A DNA stretch of 64,000 nucleotides from Morinoia aosen (Eukaryota > Arthropoda > Malacostraca > Amphipoda > Talitridae). A program made the position numbers and the translations under genes. Below the pieces are notes generated by a model, which did no database searches, had not been told where the DNA came from, and was given only the letters and a program-made list of their open reading frames with translations. Every line of letters starts with the position of its first letter. Position 1 is the first letter of the stretch. The DNA lies in the NCBI GenBank assembly GCA_030386875.1, contig CM059562.1:70802201-70866200 (forward strand), in the 5' to 3' direction. Below, in pieces: positions 25,141 to 35,884 of this stretch.

Positions 25141-25275
25141 TATAGACCGACCGGGGTTGAAAATTTGGCCGGGGCCGGGGTCAACAAATTTGACATGGCC
25201 GGGGCCGGGCCGGGGCCGGGGTTATCAAATTTACCACGGCCGGGGCCGGGCCGGGGCCGGGGCCGGGGTTCAGCC
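25141..25275. repeat. GGGGCC-rich left end of the hAT
   Basis: Runs of CCGGGG and GGCCGGGGCC are separated by short AT-rich spacers (tcaacaaatttgacat, ttatcaaatttaccac). Subterminal repeats of this kind are usual transposase-binding sites in hAT elements. The G runs could form quadruplexes. Confidence 0.7.
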
Positions 25276-25651
25276 CGTGTCAGGGCGTGTCACGACGACG
25301 TAATGCATAACGCCGGTTAGTGGCTCAATGCATGTTGAATTACGGTTGCGGTTGGGTGTGTATTTATGCCAAGTCAATAAAGTTTGTAGACTTGCAGTTG
25401 CAGTGCTTGTTTAATTAATTAATACAGAAACAATTATAGTAATTTAATGTACCGGGTGTTCCACAAAAATGTCCCCGACTTTTTAATTGATTCTATCTCC
25501 GCTTTAAATTAACATATTCGAATTGTCTTTTTTCACAATGTGGTAATTATTATTTCCTTTTCTAATAATTTAATAGAATTAAAAGGGCAATTTTTGGGAA
25601 ATCTAATACGTAAAATGAAAAGAAGAACCAATATAAAAGGGAACATTCTTT

Positions 25652-25702
25652 TAATGGCAAACGTTTCGGAATCTCTGATTCCATCATCAGTGCTGTAAAA
25701 CA
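25652..25702 (-). ncRNA. Hammerhead ribozyme motif (Penelope-associated type)
   Basis: On the minus strand the core CTGATGA (25684-25690) is followed by stem II GGAATC-AGA-GATTCC, then GAAAC and the palindrome AAACGTTT (25659-25666). GCA before the core can pair with TGC after the cleavage region as stem I. The minimal stem III is the form reported for Penelope elements, which can cleave as dimers. It is downstream of, and sense to, the endonuclease frame. Confidence 0.7.
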
Positions 25703-25837
25703 AGGAATAAAAAACGATATTGAACAAATTGCGAAATCACTATACCTACATCGAAAAATAGCTATCCTCAACCATTAAAAATAAAAACACAATTTCTCTA
25801 AAATATTCGAAGCAATACGTACACTTATACCTAAATT

Positions 25838-26878
25838 TTAGCAATCAAACCAACACACAATAACATCTACACAAAGAAACAGAACTGCATGCACACACAT
25901 ATACACAAACAAAGCACACACACACACGGACACACACACATTCCGACACACTCCTATTAACACAGTTGGGGCAATATTTAATTTCATCGCACTTTGATCA
26001 TTATTTAGCTGAGGCCTATGGGTAAAAATGAACAATGATTCCAAAATTATAAGGTCAAATTCCTCTGTAGTTCTACAAAGTACGGAGAAATTGGAACTTT
26101 TGAAAGGGTGGTTTGAACTATGGCAATGATCTCTGATGGCTGACTGGGAGGGAGGTGAGTATGGACGGCCGATTCTATGGGGGATACCAGAGTGTTGGCT
26201 GTGACGAATATATTGCTGGAGTGTAGTACTTCCAACATAGGACTGCAGGCAGCAATCACATTTATACAAGTAGACACAACCATTTCTCAGGCACTCTTCC
26301 AAACGCTCTTTCCTATTGAAAAATGAACTTATTTTAAAACTATTTCTATAAAATGGTAACATGTCAATGAAAGTAAAATGAGAGTGAATCAGAGATAAAA
26401 GATCCTTTCCCCTCTCCTTGAAAAGATAGCCCAAGAAAGAGAGCTCGACGAAAACATTCTGCTTTAGTGCGGTCAGAATTGTACACGGAGGGGAAAGTTT
26501 TTTGTCTAAAAACTTTTTAACCAGATTGTTAATTAAAAATACAGGGTATTTATTTTGTACAAGTAACTTTGTGAAATATTTCACTTCGTCATGAAATATT
26601 TTATACGAATTTGAAATACAGTATGCTCTATGCAATAGTGTAGTGACACTTGTTTTACTATAATCCTTGTAAATACAACTGAAGAAATTGGTACATAACC
26701 CCGTAAAAGTAGGTTTTCTATAAACAGAGGTGGTGGATGTTGAATTAGTTTTCTTTACGAGAACGTCTAAAAATGGTAATTTATCATTCTGCTCAGTTTC
26801 CCTTGTAAAATTTATCTTTGCGTGATATCCATTTATGTAGTCAAATAATTTTAGGGCCTCTTCCTGTGAACGATACAT
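25838..26878 (-). CDS. Penelope-like reverse transcriptase thumb plus GIY-YIG endonuclease
   Basis: The 346-residue frame starts inside the reverse transcriptase, so the catalytic palm with its Asp pair is missing. Residues 20-130 are the conserved end of the RT region (LPFLDVLVKK, SVYRKPTFTGLCTNFFS). Residues 200-297 form a GIY-YIG nuclease: CVYLYKCDCCLQSYVGST, an Arg/His helix (QQYIRHSQHS) and the metal-binding Glu in LIILESLFIF (E280). In this family the nuclease nicks the target for target-primed reverse transcription. The last 40 residues are read-through of a CA-type microsatellite. The copy is long and open, so the insertion is fairly young, but it cannot move alone. Confidence 0.85.
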   Translation of the reverse strand: MYRSQEEALKLFDYINGYHAKINFTRETEQNDKLPFLDVLVKKTNSTSTTSVYRKPTFTGLCTNFFSCIYKDYSKTSVTTLLHRAYCISNSYKIFHDEVKYFTKLLVQNKYPVFLINNLVKKFLDKKLSPPCTILTALKQNVFVELSFLGYLFKERGKDLLSLIHSHFTFIDMLPFYRNSFKISSFFNRKERLEECLRNGCVYLYKCDCCLQSYVGSTTLQQYIRHSQHSGIPHRIGRPYSPPSQSAIRDHCHSSNHPFKSSNFSVLCRTTEEFDLIILESLFIFTHRPQLNNDQSAMKLNIAPTVLIGVCRNVCVSVCVCALFVYMCVHAVLFLCVDVIVCWFDC

Positions 26879-26942
26879 TCACAGTAGGTATTTCACAGTA
26901 GGTACTTCACAAGGTATTTCACAGTAGGTATTTTATTCCTTG
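26878..26942. repeat. Short tandem repeat of ttcacagtaggta
   Basis: About four imperfect copies of a 13-14 bp unit sit between the start of the Penelope-like frame and its inverted end. Confidence 0.6.
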
Positions 26943-26944
26943 TT

Positions 26945-26993
26945 TTACAGCACTGATGATAAAATCAGAGGATCCGAAACGTTTACCATTAAA
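26945..26993 (+). ncRNA. Second hammerhead motif, inverted and decayed
   Basis: CTGATGA (26953-26959), GAAAC (26976-26980) and AAACGTTT (26977-26984) are all present on the plus strand. Stem II (AAATC/GGATC) no longer pairs fully, and stem I has a mismatch, so this copy is probably weak or dead. Confidence 0.55.
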
Positions 26994-27077
26994 AAACTTT
27001 CCATTTTATATTGGTTCTTCTTTTCATTTTACGAATATAATTTAGGTTTTTGAAAATCGTTTAATAACCACTTTACA

Positions 27078-27350
27078 GTGATCGATTTACTGAAAGAGGC
27101 AGAAAAACTATTTGTTCGAAAGAAAAGTTTTAAAAACAACAATGGTGATCTTCTTCATTTTTCAATACCTACTGTGAAGGAACGCGTTTTCAAAACATCA
27201 CCTCCATCATTAATAATTCTTCGACAACGAGTTGAAGTGTTTCAAGAACTAAAAGAAAACGGTGAAATGATCCGCAAAACTCTTCGTTTAATGGTGGCTA
27301 GAAGTAATGCTTGCCTTGGGAGAAATGGTGGGTATGTCGAAGGATACTAA
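27078..27350 (+). pseudogene. Mariner-type transposase C-terminal remnant
   Basis: A 90-codon frame starts inside the left inverted repeat and runs into VKERVFKTSPPSLIILRQRV and then MVARSNACLGRNGGYVEGY. The second part resembles the C-terminal end of mariner transposases (YkTPPxSLxxLrqRI ... CIxxNGGHxE). The catalytic DDE region is absent, so only the tail survives next to the 3' arm. Confidence 0.55.
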
Positions 27351-27734
27351 ATTACTTTTTTATTTAAACTTTATTTAATGTATTGATTTGTTACCTTTTT
27401 AAGTTTTTGTTTGTTCGGTTTTTTGGAAAGTGCAAAATAAGAAAGAATATCAATAATGTTTTAAAATGTTTTCCTTCGAAAAATTAGTTTTTCTATCCGT
27501 TTCAGTTAATCGATCAATGTAAAGTGGTTATTAAACGATTTTAAAAAACATAAATTATTCGAAAATAAAATGAAATTTACTAGTTTGTGAAAAAATAAAA
27601 ATTAAAATATGTAAATTTAAAGCGGAAATATAATCAATTAAAAGTCGGTGACATTTTTGTTGGACACCCGGTACAATGACTAAAAGTAGTGCGTCATCAG
27701 TATGATATTACTTTTACACATCGGTGAAGAAAGT

Positions 27735-28400
27735 AGAAATTGAAGTGTGCACCATTTGTGAAAAAAATATACGACGAGGAGCGGCTGGTGCATCTTAGAA
27801 AACTTTCTCAACTAAATATTTATGGGGCCATCTAAAATCGACACAAAATGATCAATTCCTGGAAGCTGAAGAAAACCCAAACAACGAAAAAGAATTTAAA
27901 AATAGAAAAAAACGAACAAGAATAAAAACCAAATGTCTATGTATTGAAAACAACCAAAGACAGTTTAGGCTGCAGCAGTGACAAAACTGCCGATTGTAGC
28001 AAGTCGTCTTCGTCTACCGGCAAACAGCTGACTTTAAAAGAAACATTTACTCTATCTAAAAGCTGGGAGCGTAATAATACTGACCAAATACATAAAGAGA
28101 AATTGTTAATTTTCTGGCTTTGTGACGCGCTTAATCCTTACGACCCTATGGGGAAGGAAGCTTTTTCAAATTTTGTAGGGTTTTTGAATAAGAAGTTTCA
28201 AGTTCCATCAGAGAAGGTAATTACAACAAGACTAATTCCGGACCTCAGTATCCAAATTCAATTTGCTATTTCAGAGGAAATACAAAAGTAAATTGACGAA
28301 AATAGCGTCTTCTCAATATCTGCTGATATTAGGACCTCTCCAAGTTGAGATTCTTTCATGTCAATAACTGCACACTGGATTATAATTACACTGGATACTA
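27735..28400 (+). pseudogene. hAT transposase, N-terminal part, broken
   Basis: A BED-type zinc-finger-like start is visible near 27750 (VCTICEKNIRRGAAGA, then LWGHLKS, where the expected final His is Gln). An open frame of 115 codons follows at 27944-28291 (KQLTLKETFTLSKSWERN, later FQVPSEKVITTRLIPDL), typical of the region before the hAT catalytic core. Just after a stop, the same frame gives SADIRTSPS and DSFMSITAHWI, matching the hAT block usually read as TDxWTSP...SFxxxTAHWI, with Trp replaced by Arg. Stops and loss of the C-terminal half show it is dead. Confidence 0.75.
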
Positions 28401-28524
28401 CTTTTTCTTCTCAGTGACTGCATGTTCTTCAGGATTGCAATGAAATCGCAAATCTCTTGAGAAATCGTTTTAAATATGTTTAAAAGAAACGTGAATTTTT
28501 CAAGTGCGAGTAGCCGGGCACACT

Positions 28525-29890
28525 ACTCTTTATTCACTTCAAATTATTAATCCAAGTCAAGTTCAAATTAATCCAAGTCAAGTTCAAATTAATCCAAATC
28601 AAATTCATATCAATCCAAGTCAAGTTCAAATTAGTCCTAGTCAAGTTCAAATTAATCCAAATCAAGTTGAAATTAATTCAGCCCCATGTTGAATTAAGAA
28701 CCGACATAAATCCCTCGTTAATTTGAGCGTTTATTGTATTAAGAATGTATCTGTTGGATGTGATGAGTAGGAAAAACGTTTTTCCCTTCAGCAAGGAATA
28801 CATAAAATTTCTGCAGTATTAAAACAAGATGTCGTAAAATGTGCTAAGTATCCAGCATCAGGAGGCAGAGTGTGATTCAGACCTTTGAGCGGAGTAACAG
28901 TTAGAAGTCAATTATAAAAACTTCGTATTATACTACACATTAAAGTTGTTTTATAATTCTAAATTAATGGCAGTATGCATCCATTCAAATAATTATGTTC
29001 AAAGGTACTTTTATGTTACAGATACACATAGAATCGAGGATTTATTTACACTCATTTAAAGATTTACATGCCTGAAATTCCACTTTATCACAGTTATGAA
29101 ATCATATATGCATATAATTACAAATGATTGCCACTGGACGATGAGTAGATTTAACCTTTAAAAGAAATGAGCAAATGCGATTCACTGAGTACTTATGTAC
29201 AATACCATTTGATTACAATTTATGTGAGTACATTACTACAAAAATACAATCCTGCAATAGCAATAAAAATTGTGTCATTCCTTCAGATGAATAGGCCTAG
29301 GCAAATATATCATCTCGATCGATGAAAAAAATTGAAACTTGTTTTTACAAAAATCGTTTGAACAAGCAAAAACAGACTTCGTTGCTATTTTTTTTTAAAG
29401 GTTAAATCTACATATCATCCAATGGTAATCTTTCGTAGTCGCATGCATATATGACTTTATATATGTGATTAAACGAAATTTCACGCAGATATATCTCTAT
29501 ATGAGTAATTAAAGCCTCGATACTACTATGTGTATGTGCATGTGTAACATAAAATTATCTTTGAACATTAATATTTGAATGGATGCACACTGTCATTATT
29601 GTAGAATTGAAAAACATCATTAAATGTAGAGTTAATACGAAGTTTTTATAAGTGATTTTTATATGTTACTCCGCTCAAAGATCTGAATCACACTCTGCCT
29701 CCTGATGCTGGATACTTAGCACGTTCAATTTGAACTTGACTTGCATTAATTTGAACTTGACTCTGTTTAATTTGAACTTGGCTCGGATTAATTTGAATCT
29801 GACTTGGATTAAATTGAACTTATCTTGGATTAAATTGACCTTGACTTGGATTCATTTGAAGTGAGAAAGGTAGAGTAAAAAACTACAAAC
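28525..29890. repeat. Fold-back structure: inverted arms with 21-bp arrays
   Basis: Two arms, 28848-29180 and 29395-29725, are inverted copies (both carry TGCTAAGTATCCAGCATCAG) around a loop of about 215 bp. Outside them lie arrays of a 21-bp unit, attaatccaagtcaagttca + a: six units at 28546-28671 and an inverted array at 29728-29870. The overall shape recalls fold-back transposons, but it may be the remodelled subterminal part of the hAT. No coding capacity is seen. Confidence 0.65.
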
Positions 29891-30040
29891 CCCGGCCAAA
29901 AGCCCGGTTTAGGGCACTATTTTGCCGGGGCCGGGGCCGGGGCCGGGGTCTGCAAAAATTGTCGGGGCTTGCCGGGGCCGGGGTCAGCCAAAATGGCCGT
30001 GGTTGGCCGGGGCCGGGGCCGGGGCCCCGGTCGGTCCATA
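29885..30040. repeat. GGGGCC-rich right end of the hAT
   Basis: It mirrors the left end: three clusters of CCGGGGCC repeats ending in CCGGTCGGTCCATA. Confidence 0.7.
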
Positions 30041-30557
30041 ACTGCCACTTCATTGAGTTGCCACGTTGCGCGGAGAACATAATTTTATGTTTTTGCATTT
30101 TATTCATGTAGAATTTCATTCATTTCAACTTGAGAACAATGGTGAGAAATTGAAAGATTCAACTATTTTATTGAAAGAAAACTCGTAAGTTACGCATGGT
30201 TGTATAATTGTGCGTTTGAATACAACACGTGGAAAAAAAATAAAATTCGCATGTGATCCCACTATGACAAACAAAAAACGATATAACAATGGTAAGGAAT
30301 AACAAATATAAAAAAAAACAAAAATAAGCGGTGGTGAAAAATCATGAAGTGTGATGCACCTGAATCTGAAGTTAGTAAATTATCATTAAAACAAGAACGC
30401 ACACTCTCAAAGTGATAAAAGCAAAATAAAAATGCAAAAAACGCTGTAGAACAAATTACAGCAAGTTTTTCCCCATGCCATAAATTTCGGGAATTTAGAC
30501 AGCATATTTTCTTGTTGGACCTTCAATTTGGCACCACTTTGTGTGATAATTTCTTAC

Positions 30558-30770
30558 GTCACTTGGCCAGGCACTATCTGACTTTAGATAAACCACTAAA
30601 TTTACTCCTAGAAAATCACTAACCTTCTCAGAGAATATAAGATGCCATTTTTTTAATTGGGTAATTCGTTCGCTTCGCTGATGAGGAACGAGAAATAGTG
30701 CTTCTGAGACCGTTGTTGCGTGAACTTCAATATTGCTAATCATGCCAGCGATTTCCCCGCTGCTGACTAC
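30558..30770 (-). CDS. Coding exon (213 nt, or 147 nt with an internal donor)
   Basis: Seventy-one open codons from VVSSGEIAGMISNIEVHATT through VSEALFLVPH and QLKKWHLIFSEK to VVYLKSDSAWPSD. The donor is gtaaga at 30557; another good donor (AAG, then gttagt) at 30623 would give a shorter form. The acceptor (aaaaagttcatcag) lacks a strong pyrimidine tract. The frame is open for 97 codons in all, unusual for this composition. Product not recognised. Confidence 0.52.
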
Positions 30771-30883
30771 CTGATGAACTTTTTCTTAAGAATTCTTATG
30801 CTGCTTGTAGCTCGCTCTCATAGATAATGTATTCCCAGATGTTTAAATTGCCACATTCTTTGGAGTGAATTTGAGCTTATTAC

Positions 30884-30975
30884 TCGAGGCATAACACACG
30901 GTGCTAATCTAGAAATGTAATCTTCAGAGTTGAAGTCTGGCACCACTCCCGACTTGTGTACGGACAACATGTAAC
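30884..30975 (-). CDS. Coding exon (92 nt)
   Basis: Two bases plus 30 codons: YMLSVHKSGVVPDFNSEDYI, then SRLAPCVMPR. The acceptor is strong (ataatttcttttgttatgcacggacag, last 20 bases pyrimidine-rich) and the donor is gtaata. Start phase fits the exon at 36913 and phase-0 end fits 30770. Confidence 0.48.
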
Positions 30976-31321
30976 CTGTCCGTGCATAACAAAAGAAATT
31001 ATGCATGAAATTCCATCCGAATTGTGTGCGTCGTTTTGTTAGCTTAGCTATACTGGCATACTCTCGCTCGTCGGAGCAGATGTCTTTTCGTCCGTCTCCC
31101 TCCATGTCCGTCCCCCTGGAAACAATGTTTCATCGCTATGAACTATTCATTGTTATTCCTTCTCCTGGCACTCATTTAGCGCATATAGAAATTACAAACT
31201 TAATAATTTAGCTTAGAAATACCGCTAATGCAAAACATGTGATTATTACTTCAGTAGAACAACGAAATTTAACAGATAATGTAATTTTTTTAACAGCATT
31301 CGACGGCTTCTAACTTTTCAG

Positions 31322-31700
31322 CCCACTCCCCTCTGAGGGGAAGCAGCTATTTTGTCTGAGGATTTGCACTTTCATGGGGAAAATTTAAGGTCACGAGCAG
31401 AGGTTTAAGTAAGCCTTTCCTTTGTTGAGAACTTTTTTTTGTTTTGTTTTGTTAAGTCTTTTTTTGGTTCATTGCTCTCCTGTTTTCCTGTACCTGCTGC
31501 TATCTTCCTTAACCTTCAACTTGTTTCATAATTTTATTCCTAACTTACTTTTCGAATATTGTGTGGGAACGCACCTTGTGCATTGATTCCTCGTTCCCTG
31601 AACTACATGCAAAATGATGCTTTCATCCACCCTCTACTTGTAACACCATTTTTGTACTCAGTGAGGCTTAAACTAACTCATAAACTAATCTTTTCACCTT
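31322..31700 (+). mobile_element. SINE-like copy, diverged
   Basis: CCCCTCTGAGGGGAAGCAGC head, CATTGCTCTCCTGTTTTCCTG and GAGGCTTAAACTAACTCAT. Confidence 0.6.
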
Positions 31701-32507
31701 ACTGTTTCCTTGTTAGGAAAGAAACTGAGTATATATTGGTATCTTGTCATTGGAAAAACTCATTTTTAATTTTGTATGAGTAATTAACTAGACGTTGAAA
31801 CCGTAATCGCAGCTGGATTCTTTAAACCTAGGTTCTGATGCTTGAATTTGATCCCAGATAGCGTTGCTATGCTCACCGTCGCTAAAATGAAGCGTTCTTG
31901 AGGTGAAAGCGTCATAATCCTTCAGCGACAGCGTCATTTGTCATAATCCTGTACTGAGAAGTCATTCCATTATATGGAGCAGCTGCGCGCAGCAAATCTC
32001 AGGTCACCATTTTTTCCTTAGCTTTTCAGATATGGAAAATTTGATCTTCTTCTGACACCCAATGAGAGCTACGTTATTTTATTGTCGAATTCTTAACTGG
32101 GATCATTTTTGTTGAAAACTTGTGCATTGGACCGCAAATATCTGTCGCTGTTTAGTAATTTGTCGTACTTCTAATGAATGTCGCACTTCTAAGAAAGATT
32201 GTGCTTCTAATGTATATTTTCCAACCAAATTATTACCCAAGAATTTTAAAAAATACATCGATATCAGAAATAACAGTTCAAATAAAATCGTATGATTTAA
32301 AACGTTACTGGTATGCTCGCATTCAATGATAACAGAGTAATGTTTTTGTATTCCGTAGTAAATGGTTTTCAAAACGTACTGTCTGTCTGTTCGACACGCT
32401 TTGCAAAGCGTCACTGGTGTCTTGAAATGCACTTTTAGTAACCATATCTTGCACACTGCAAGTGCTTAAATTATGACGATATAGGAAACCCTTTTCGACA
32501 GTTACGC

Positions 32508-32862
32508 CCCTCAGGGGGATACAATTATTGTATCTATGGGAACTAGCGCTCCCAGGGGGACAATGTGAGGGCCCGAGCTAAAGGTTAGGTAGGCTTTCTT
32601 TTGTTAAAATAGAATAGGTTTTGTTGTGTTACGGACCATCTTTTTTTCGGTTCACTGCTGTCCTGTTTTTCACCGCCTACTACTTTCTTCTTCAACTTTT
32701 TCTTGTTTCATGAACTTCTTTCTTAGCTTTCTGTTTCTGTGCCCTTTCTGCATAGATTCCACGTTCCCTTAACTCCATACTAAATGGTGCCTTCTTCCTT
32801 CCTCTCTTTACATCTCATTGTTGAGGATAGGGAGGCTTAAACTAACTAATAAACTAACTAAC
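32508..32862 (+). mobile_element. SINE-like retroposon, reference copy with 15-bp duplication
   Basis: Flanked by exact copies of TTTCGACAGTTACGC (32493-32507 and 32863-32877). Family layout: a palindromic GC-rich head (CCCTCAGGGGGATACAATTA), GCTCCCAGGGGGA, GAGGGCCCGAGC, then GGTTAGGTAGG, a T-rich middle with CGGTTCACTGCTGTCC, a block with CATAGATTCC and AAATGGTGCCTTC, then GGGAGGCTTAAACTAAC and a simple tail (CTAACTAA or TAATCTAATCT). Long duplications and variable tails indicate RNA-mediated insertion. No clear pol III box pair or tRNA origin is seen. Confidence 0.82.
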
Positions 32863-33638
32863 TTTCGACAGTTACGCGCAAGAGTTCTACTAACACAATC
32901 CTCCTGAAACAGTAACCAACATTCTCTGTCCCACCCACAAACACCACAAGCGATCATTCTGCTGGCGAGTATCCCTCGAGCAGTCCTCACGCCTACATCT
33001 CCATTCGGAAATCAATTATTACCGTTTATGTTTCCAATACCTGGGAATAATCCGGTCGTGCATCAAGGATACGGCTACCTGAGCCTTTAATGATGGCCGC
33101 CATGAGCAGCGCTGCGCCCGCGCGACAACGTGCCGCGCTTGCGCCTGCCGGGAGCGTGCCAAGGGCGATTGATCATTCAAAGCTCGAATAATGAGCTACG
33201 ATAGCGCCTAAATATCTCAAAATAAGCTCGACCTGCAGCTTGCGCATTGCTGTACAATAATATTAGTTGACTAAGGTGTGTTTGGGTCACCACGGGATAA
33301 ATGGTGCATGTCAGTAGTGTTTGCTACGTGTTAGTTATTCATCACTTTCGTTAATAGTGTTAAGCTCATGAAGACAGCACATGCGCAAAATCGGGTACGT
33401 TGATAGGTCGTACAGACAGAAGCGTCCGACAGCTGCTTCTGCAATGACGGTTTGCCAATCTTCAGATTTCTTCTGCTGCTGTTGATCTTCAAAATATTAA
33501 TATTTCATGATTATCCATACTATTCTGCACTCCTTTCAAAATATTATTTAACTTTCGCAAAAAACGACAATTTTATTCAAATTTTTCATTTTGATAGCTT
33601 TTTGACGTACTTTTTTCTATCCGTTGACTATGTACCAC

Positions 33639-33997
33639 CCGTCAGGGGGAGACGACTTGTGTCTCTATGGGAATTGGCACTCCCAGGGAGAATGTGTGAG
33701 GTCCCGAGCCAAAGTTTAGCTAAACCTTCCTTTTTGTTGAAATGGAACAAGTTTTTTGTTCTCTTACGGACCATCTTTTTTTCGGTTCACTGATGTCCTG
33801 TTTTCAGTATCTGCTATTTTATTCATCATCTTTTAAATCTTCTTTCAGAAACTTCTTTAACATGTTTTTTTATGCACCTTGTGCATAGATTCTGCGTTCC
33901 ATTAACTCCATAGTAAACTGTGCCTTCTCCCTTTCTCTCTTTGGAACGCCTTTGTTGCGGTTAGGGAGGCTTAAATAAATATCTTTCTAGAACGACG
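33639..33997 (+). mobile_element. SINE-like copy
   Basis: Flanked by ATGTACCAC (33630-33638 and 33998-34006). Full family layout. Confidence 0.75.
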
Positions 33998-34006
33998 ATG
34001 TACCAC

Positions 34007-35756
34007 ATGACATGTCAGCCGCAGCTGGGGTGAGGGCTTTGAGTTAGCTCCACTTTAGAGGGAGTAATTTTCTGCTCGAGAAGTGCGTCAGAGCAGTTCA
34101 GTTCCTGAACTTCGCGTTCCTGATTTATTTTTTATTCTTCCGACTGTGAAATGTTGGCATGCGTTAATAAATCTGTTGTGAGGAATTATTCATTGGTGAA
34201 AATGTCAGTTTTCCACCCAAAATAATTTGTTGAAATTTTTTTAAGAATTGTTATATTTCAATGAGCACTACCCGTGAATTTGATAAATTTCAAAGTAGAC
34301 ATTTGTACTGAAGTTATGAAGGCTCAATGGTGCATACTTCGATAAATTTATTCCGCGAATACAGGCGCGAAAGAAATGCATGCATTTTAGGGAGACTGAT
34401 CTGAAATGAACGAATGGAAGCGAACGTTCTGCAGATAAGACACGCGGGCATATGATGTTTCCAGTATAGTAAATGAAAGTCTGATTTTAAATATCAGGAG
34501 CTGATGCTGGGTACTTAATTATCACTCACATTCGCAACACTCGGCAGTTGATGAAATGGCAAATCTGTCCAGCCTCGTGAGCATCAAACCAATGTCTCTT
34601 GCTTGTCTTGTACTCGCCCGCCGCGTGCAGAGCTGACCTCTTGAGGACGAAGTTTTCAAATAAGGTTGCAGTGGTACAGCTGGTCACTCACGTACTATTA
34701 AGTCAACATGATTAAGCCAAGGTCTGTTTTTATCAATCGAAATCCTCAGAAGTTATTTCAAGAAACTCTCTAACCTAACCATTTCGACCGCAAAATATTG
34801 TGACCATTGTTTTACCCTTAATTCAAACTGTTTCTTTGGCAGCTAAATTTCTACTTGCCGTTAAATAAATAATAGGAATTGGGAGCAGAACGAGAGGCAA
34901 ACAGCAGAACCAACGTTTTAATTAAATAAGGTAGGAGTTGAAAAGAAACGTTAGCTGTGCGCAAATAGTACAGTATTTATTTACGAGTGCTCAGTTACCT
35001 CCAGAATTTCATTTGTACTACCCATGTCCAACAGATGGTGCAGCAAAATTTTCCAATTTTTTCATTTCTTGAAGCTTTCGCAGGGCATATCGTGGCAGTA
35101 GAGCCTCGTTTTGCTGGCTAGAGCAGGCTGACTTCCATGTAGCTCTGTTTCACGAAGAAAGCTGAACTGTTCAGATTGTTCGAATTCTTTTCGGAAACGA
35201 AAAAATTGGCATTTTTTCCGACACTCATCTATGTTGCTCTTGAGAGAAAATTCGTCACGGAGCAAAGATGCATGTCAGAATTTACCTTTGTTTCATCGGA
35301 ACCTTTACCGCAGCCGTGTGTTCAGAAAGTGATTTATTGTTGGTGAGAGCCGTAAAGGTTTTGTTTGCCGAAGTAAATTCCTCAATTCGACTTCGCAAAC
35401 ATCTGTTTGTATTCCGGTACTAGTTCGAGCCAAAAGTTTTAGCTGTCAGCGCAGGAGATAATATTTACCTTGCAGAATTTTGTAGTACTTGTTGGTCACG
35501 TATTCAATTCTGTAGTCCTTCCAAGCAATGTAGTGCGAATATTCTCGTTGATCTCTTATGCAACGGGCAGTATTTCGATGCCGAAAATGCAGTGCTCATT
35601 CCCGAAGTTTTTAGTTGAATATGCTTTGAAGTTATGAAGACCACGTTTTTGTTCTTTTTTTCTCTCTATCAGGGAAAGCTGGAGCATTTTGCTACATCGT
35701 TTTTTGTGCGTCTGAGATACCGTTCCCATGTCGAATCTCTATGCTCTCCAGAACTC
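34007..35756. other. Unassigned, intron-like
   Basis: A minus-strand frame at 35062-35265 (DECRKKCQFFRFRKEFEQ) ends in a stop without a usable donor. No repeats recognised. Confidence 0.35.
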
Positions 35757-35884
35757 TAGGAGAGCGCACCTTGTGGATAGATTCCGCGTTCCCTAAACTC
35801 CATAATAAATGTTGGTTTTATCCTTCCTTTCTTTGAACGCCTTTGTTGTGGTAAGGGAGGCTGAAAATAACTTATCTATCAATC
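35757..35884 (+). mobile_element. SINE-like copy, 5'-truncated
   Basis: Only the last third is present: GCGCACCTTGTGGATAGATT to AGGGAGGCTGAAAATAAC. The 5' truncation fits retroposition. Confidence 0.6.

Larger units (their letters stand above)
25573..27036 (-). mobile_element. Penelope-like retroelement, 5'-truncated
   Basis: It is inserted in the left arm of the mariner-type element, flanked by ATAATTTA at 25565-25572 and 27037-27044. It carries a GIY-YIG-bearing frame on the minus strand and inverted end segments (25603-25705 and 26932-27033) that each contain a hammerhead motif. Inverted or tandem end copies are known for this class. Confidence 0.8.
25452..27671. mobile_element. Tc1/mariner-type element with about 240-bp inverted repeats
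   Basis: TA flanks both ends (25450-25451 and 27672-27673). The termini are inverted: CCGGGTGTTCCACAAAAATG on the left and CCGGGTGTCCAACAAAAATG on the right (reverse complement). The similarity runs for about 240 bp: the left arm is 25452-25572 plus 27045-27166, interrupted by a Penelope-like insertion, and the right arm is about 27430-27671. Without the insertion the element is about 750 bp, so it is an internally deleted, non-autonomous copy. Confidence 0.8.
25141..30040 (+). mobile_element. hAT DNA transposon, degenerate, hosting nested elements
   Basis: The element is bounded by an exact 8-bp direct repeat, ACTGCCAC, at 25133-25140 and 30041-30048, the duplication length typical of hAT. 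Its ends match as inverted repeats: TATAGACCGACCGGGG on the left and TATGGACCGACCGGGG on the right (reverse complement). Both ends continue into GGGGCC-type repeats (25141-25275 and 29890-30040). Inside are a mariner-type element (25452-27671) and a fold-back structure (28525-29890). Transposase remains read left to right from about 27740. Confidence 0.85.

Noticed and set aside
28504-28692. 62-codon frame with INPSQVQ repeats
   Set aside because: It is the translation of the 21-bp array.
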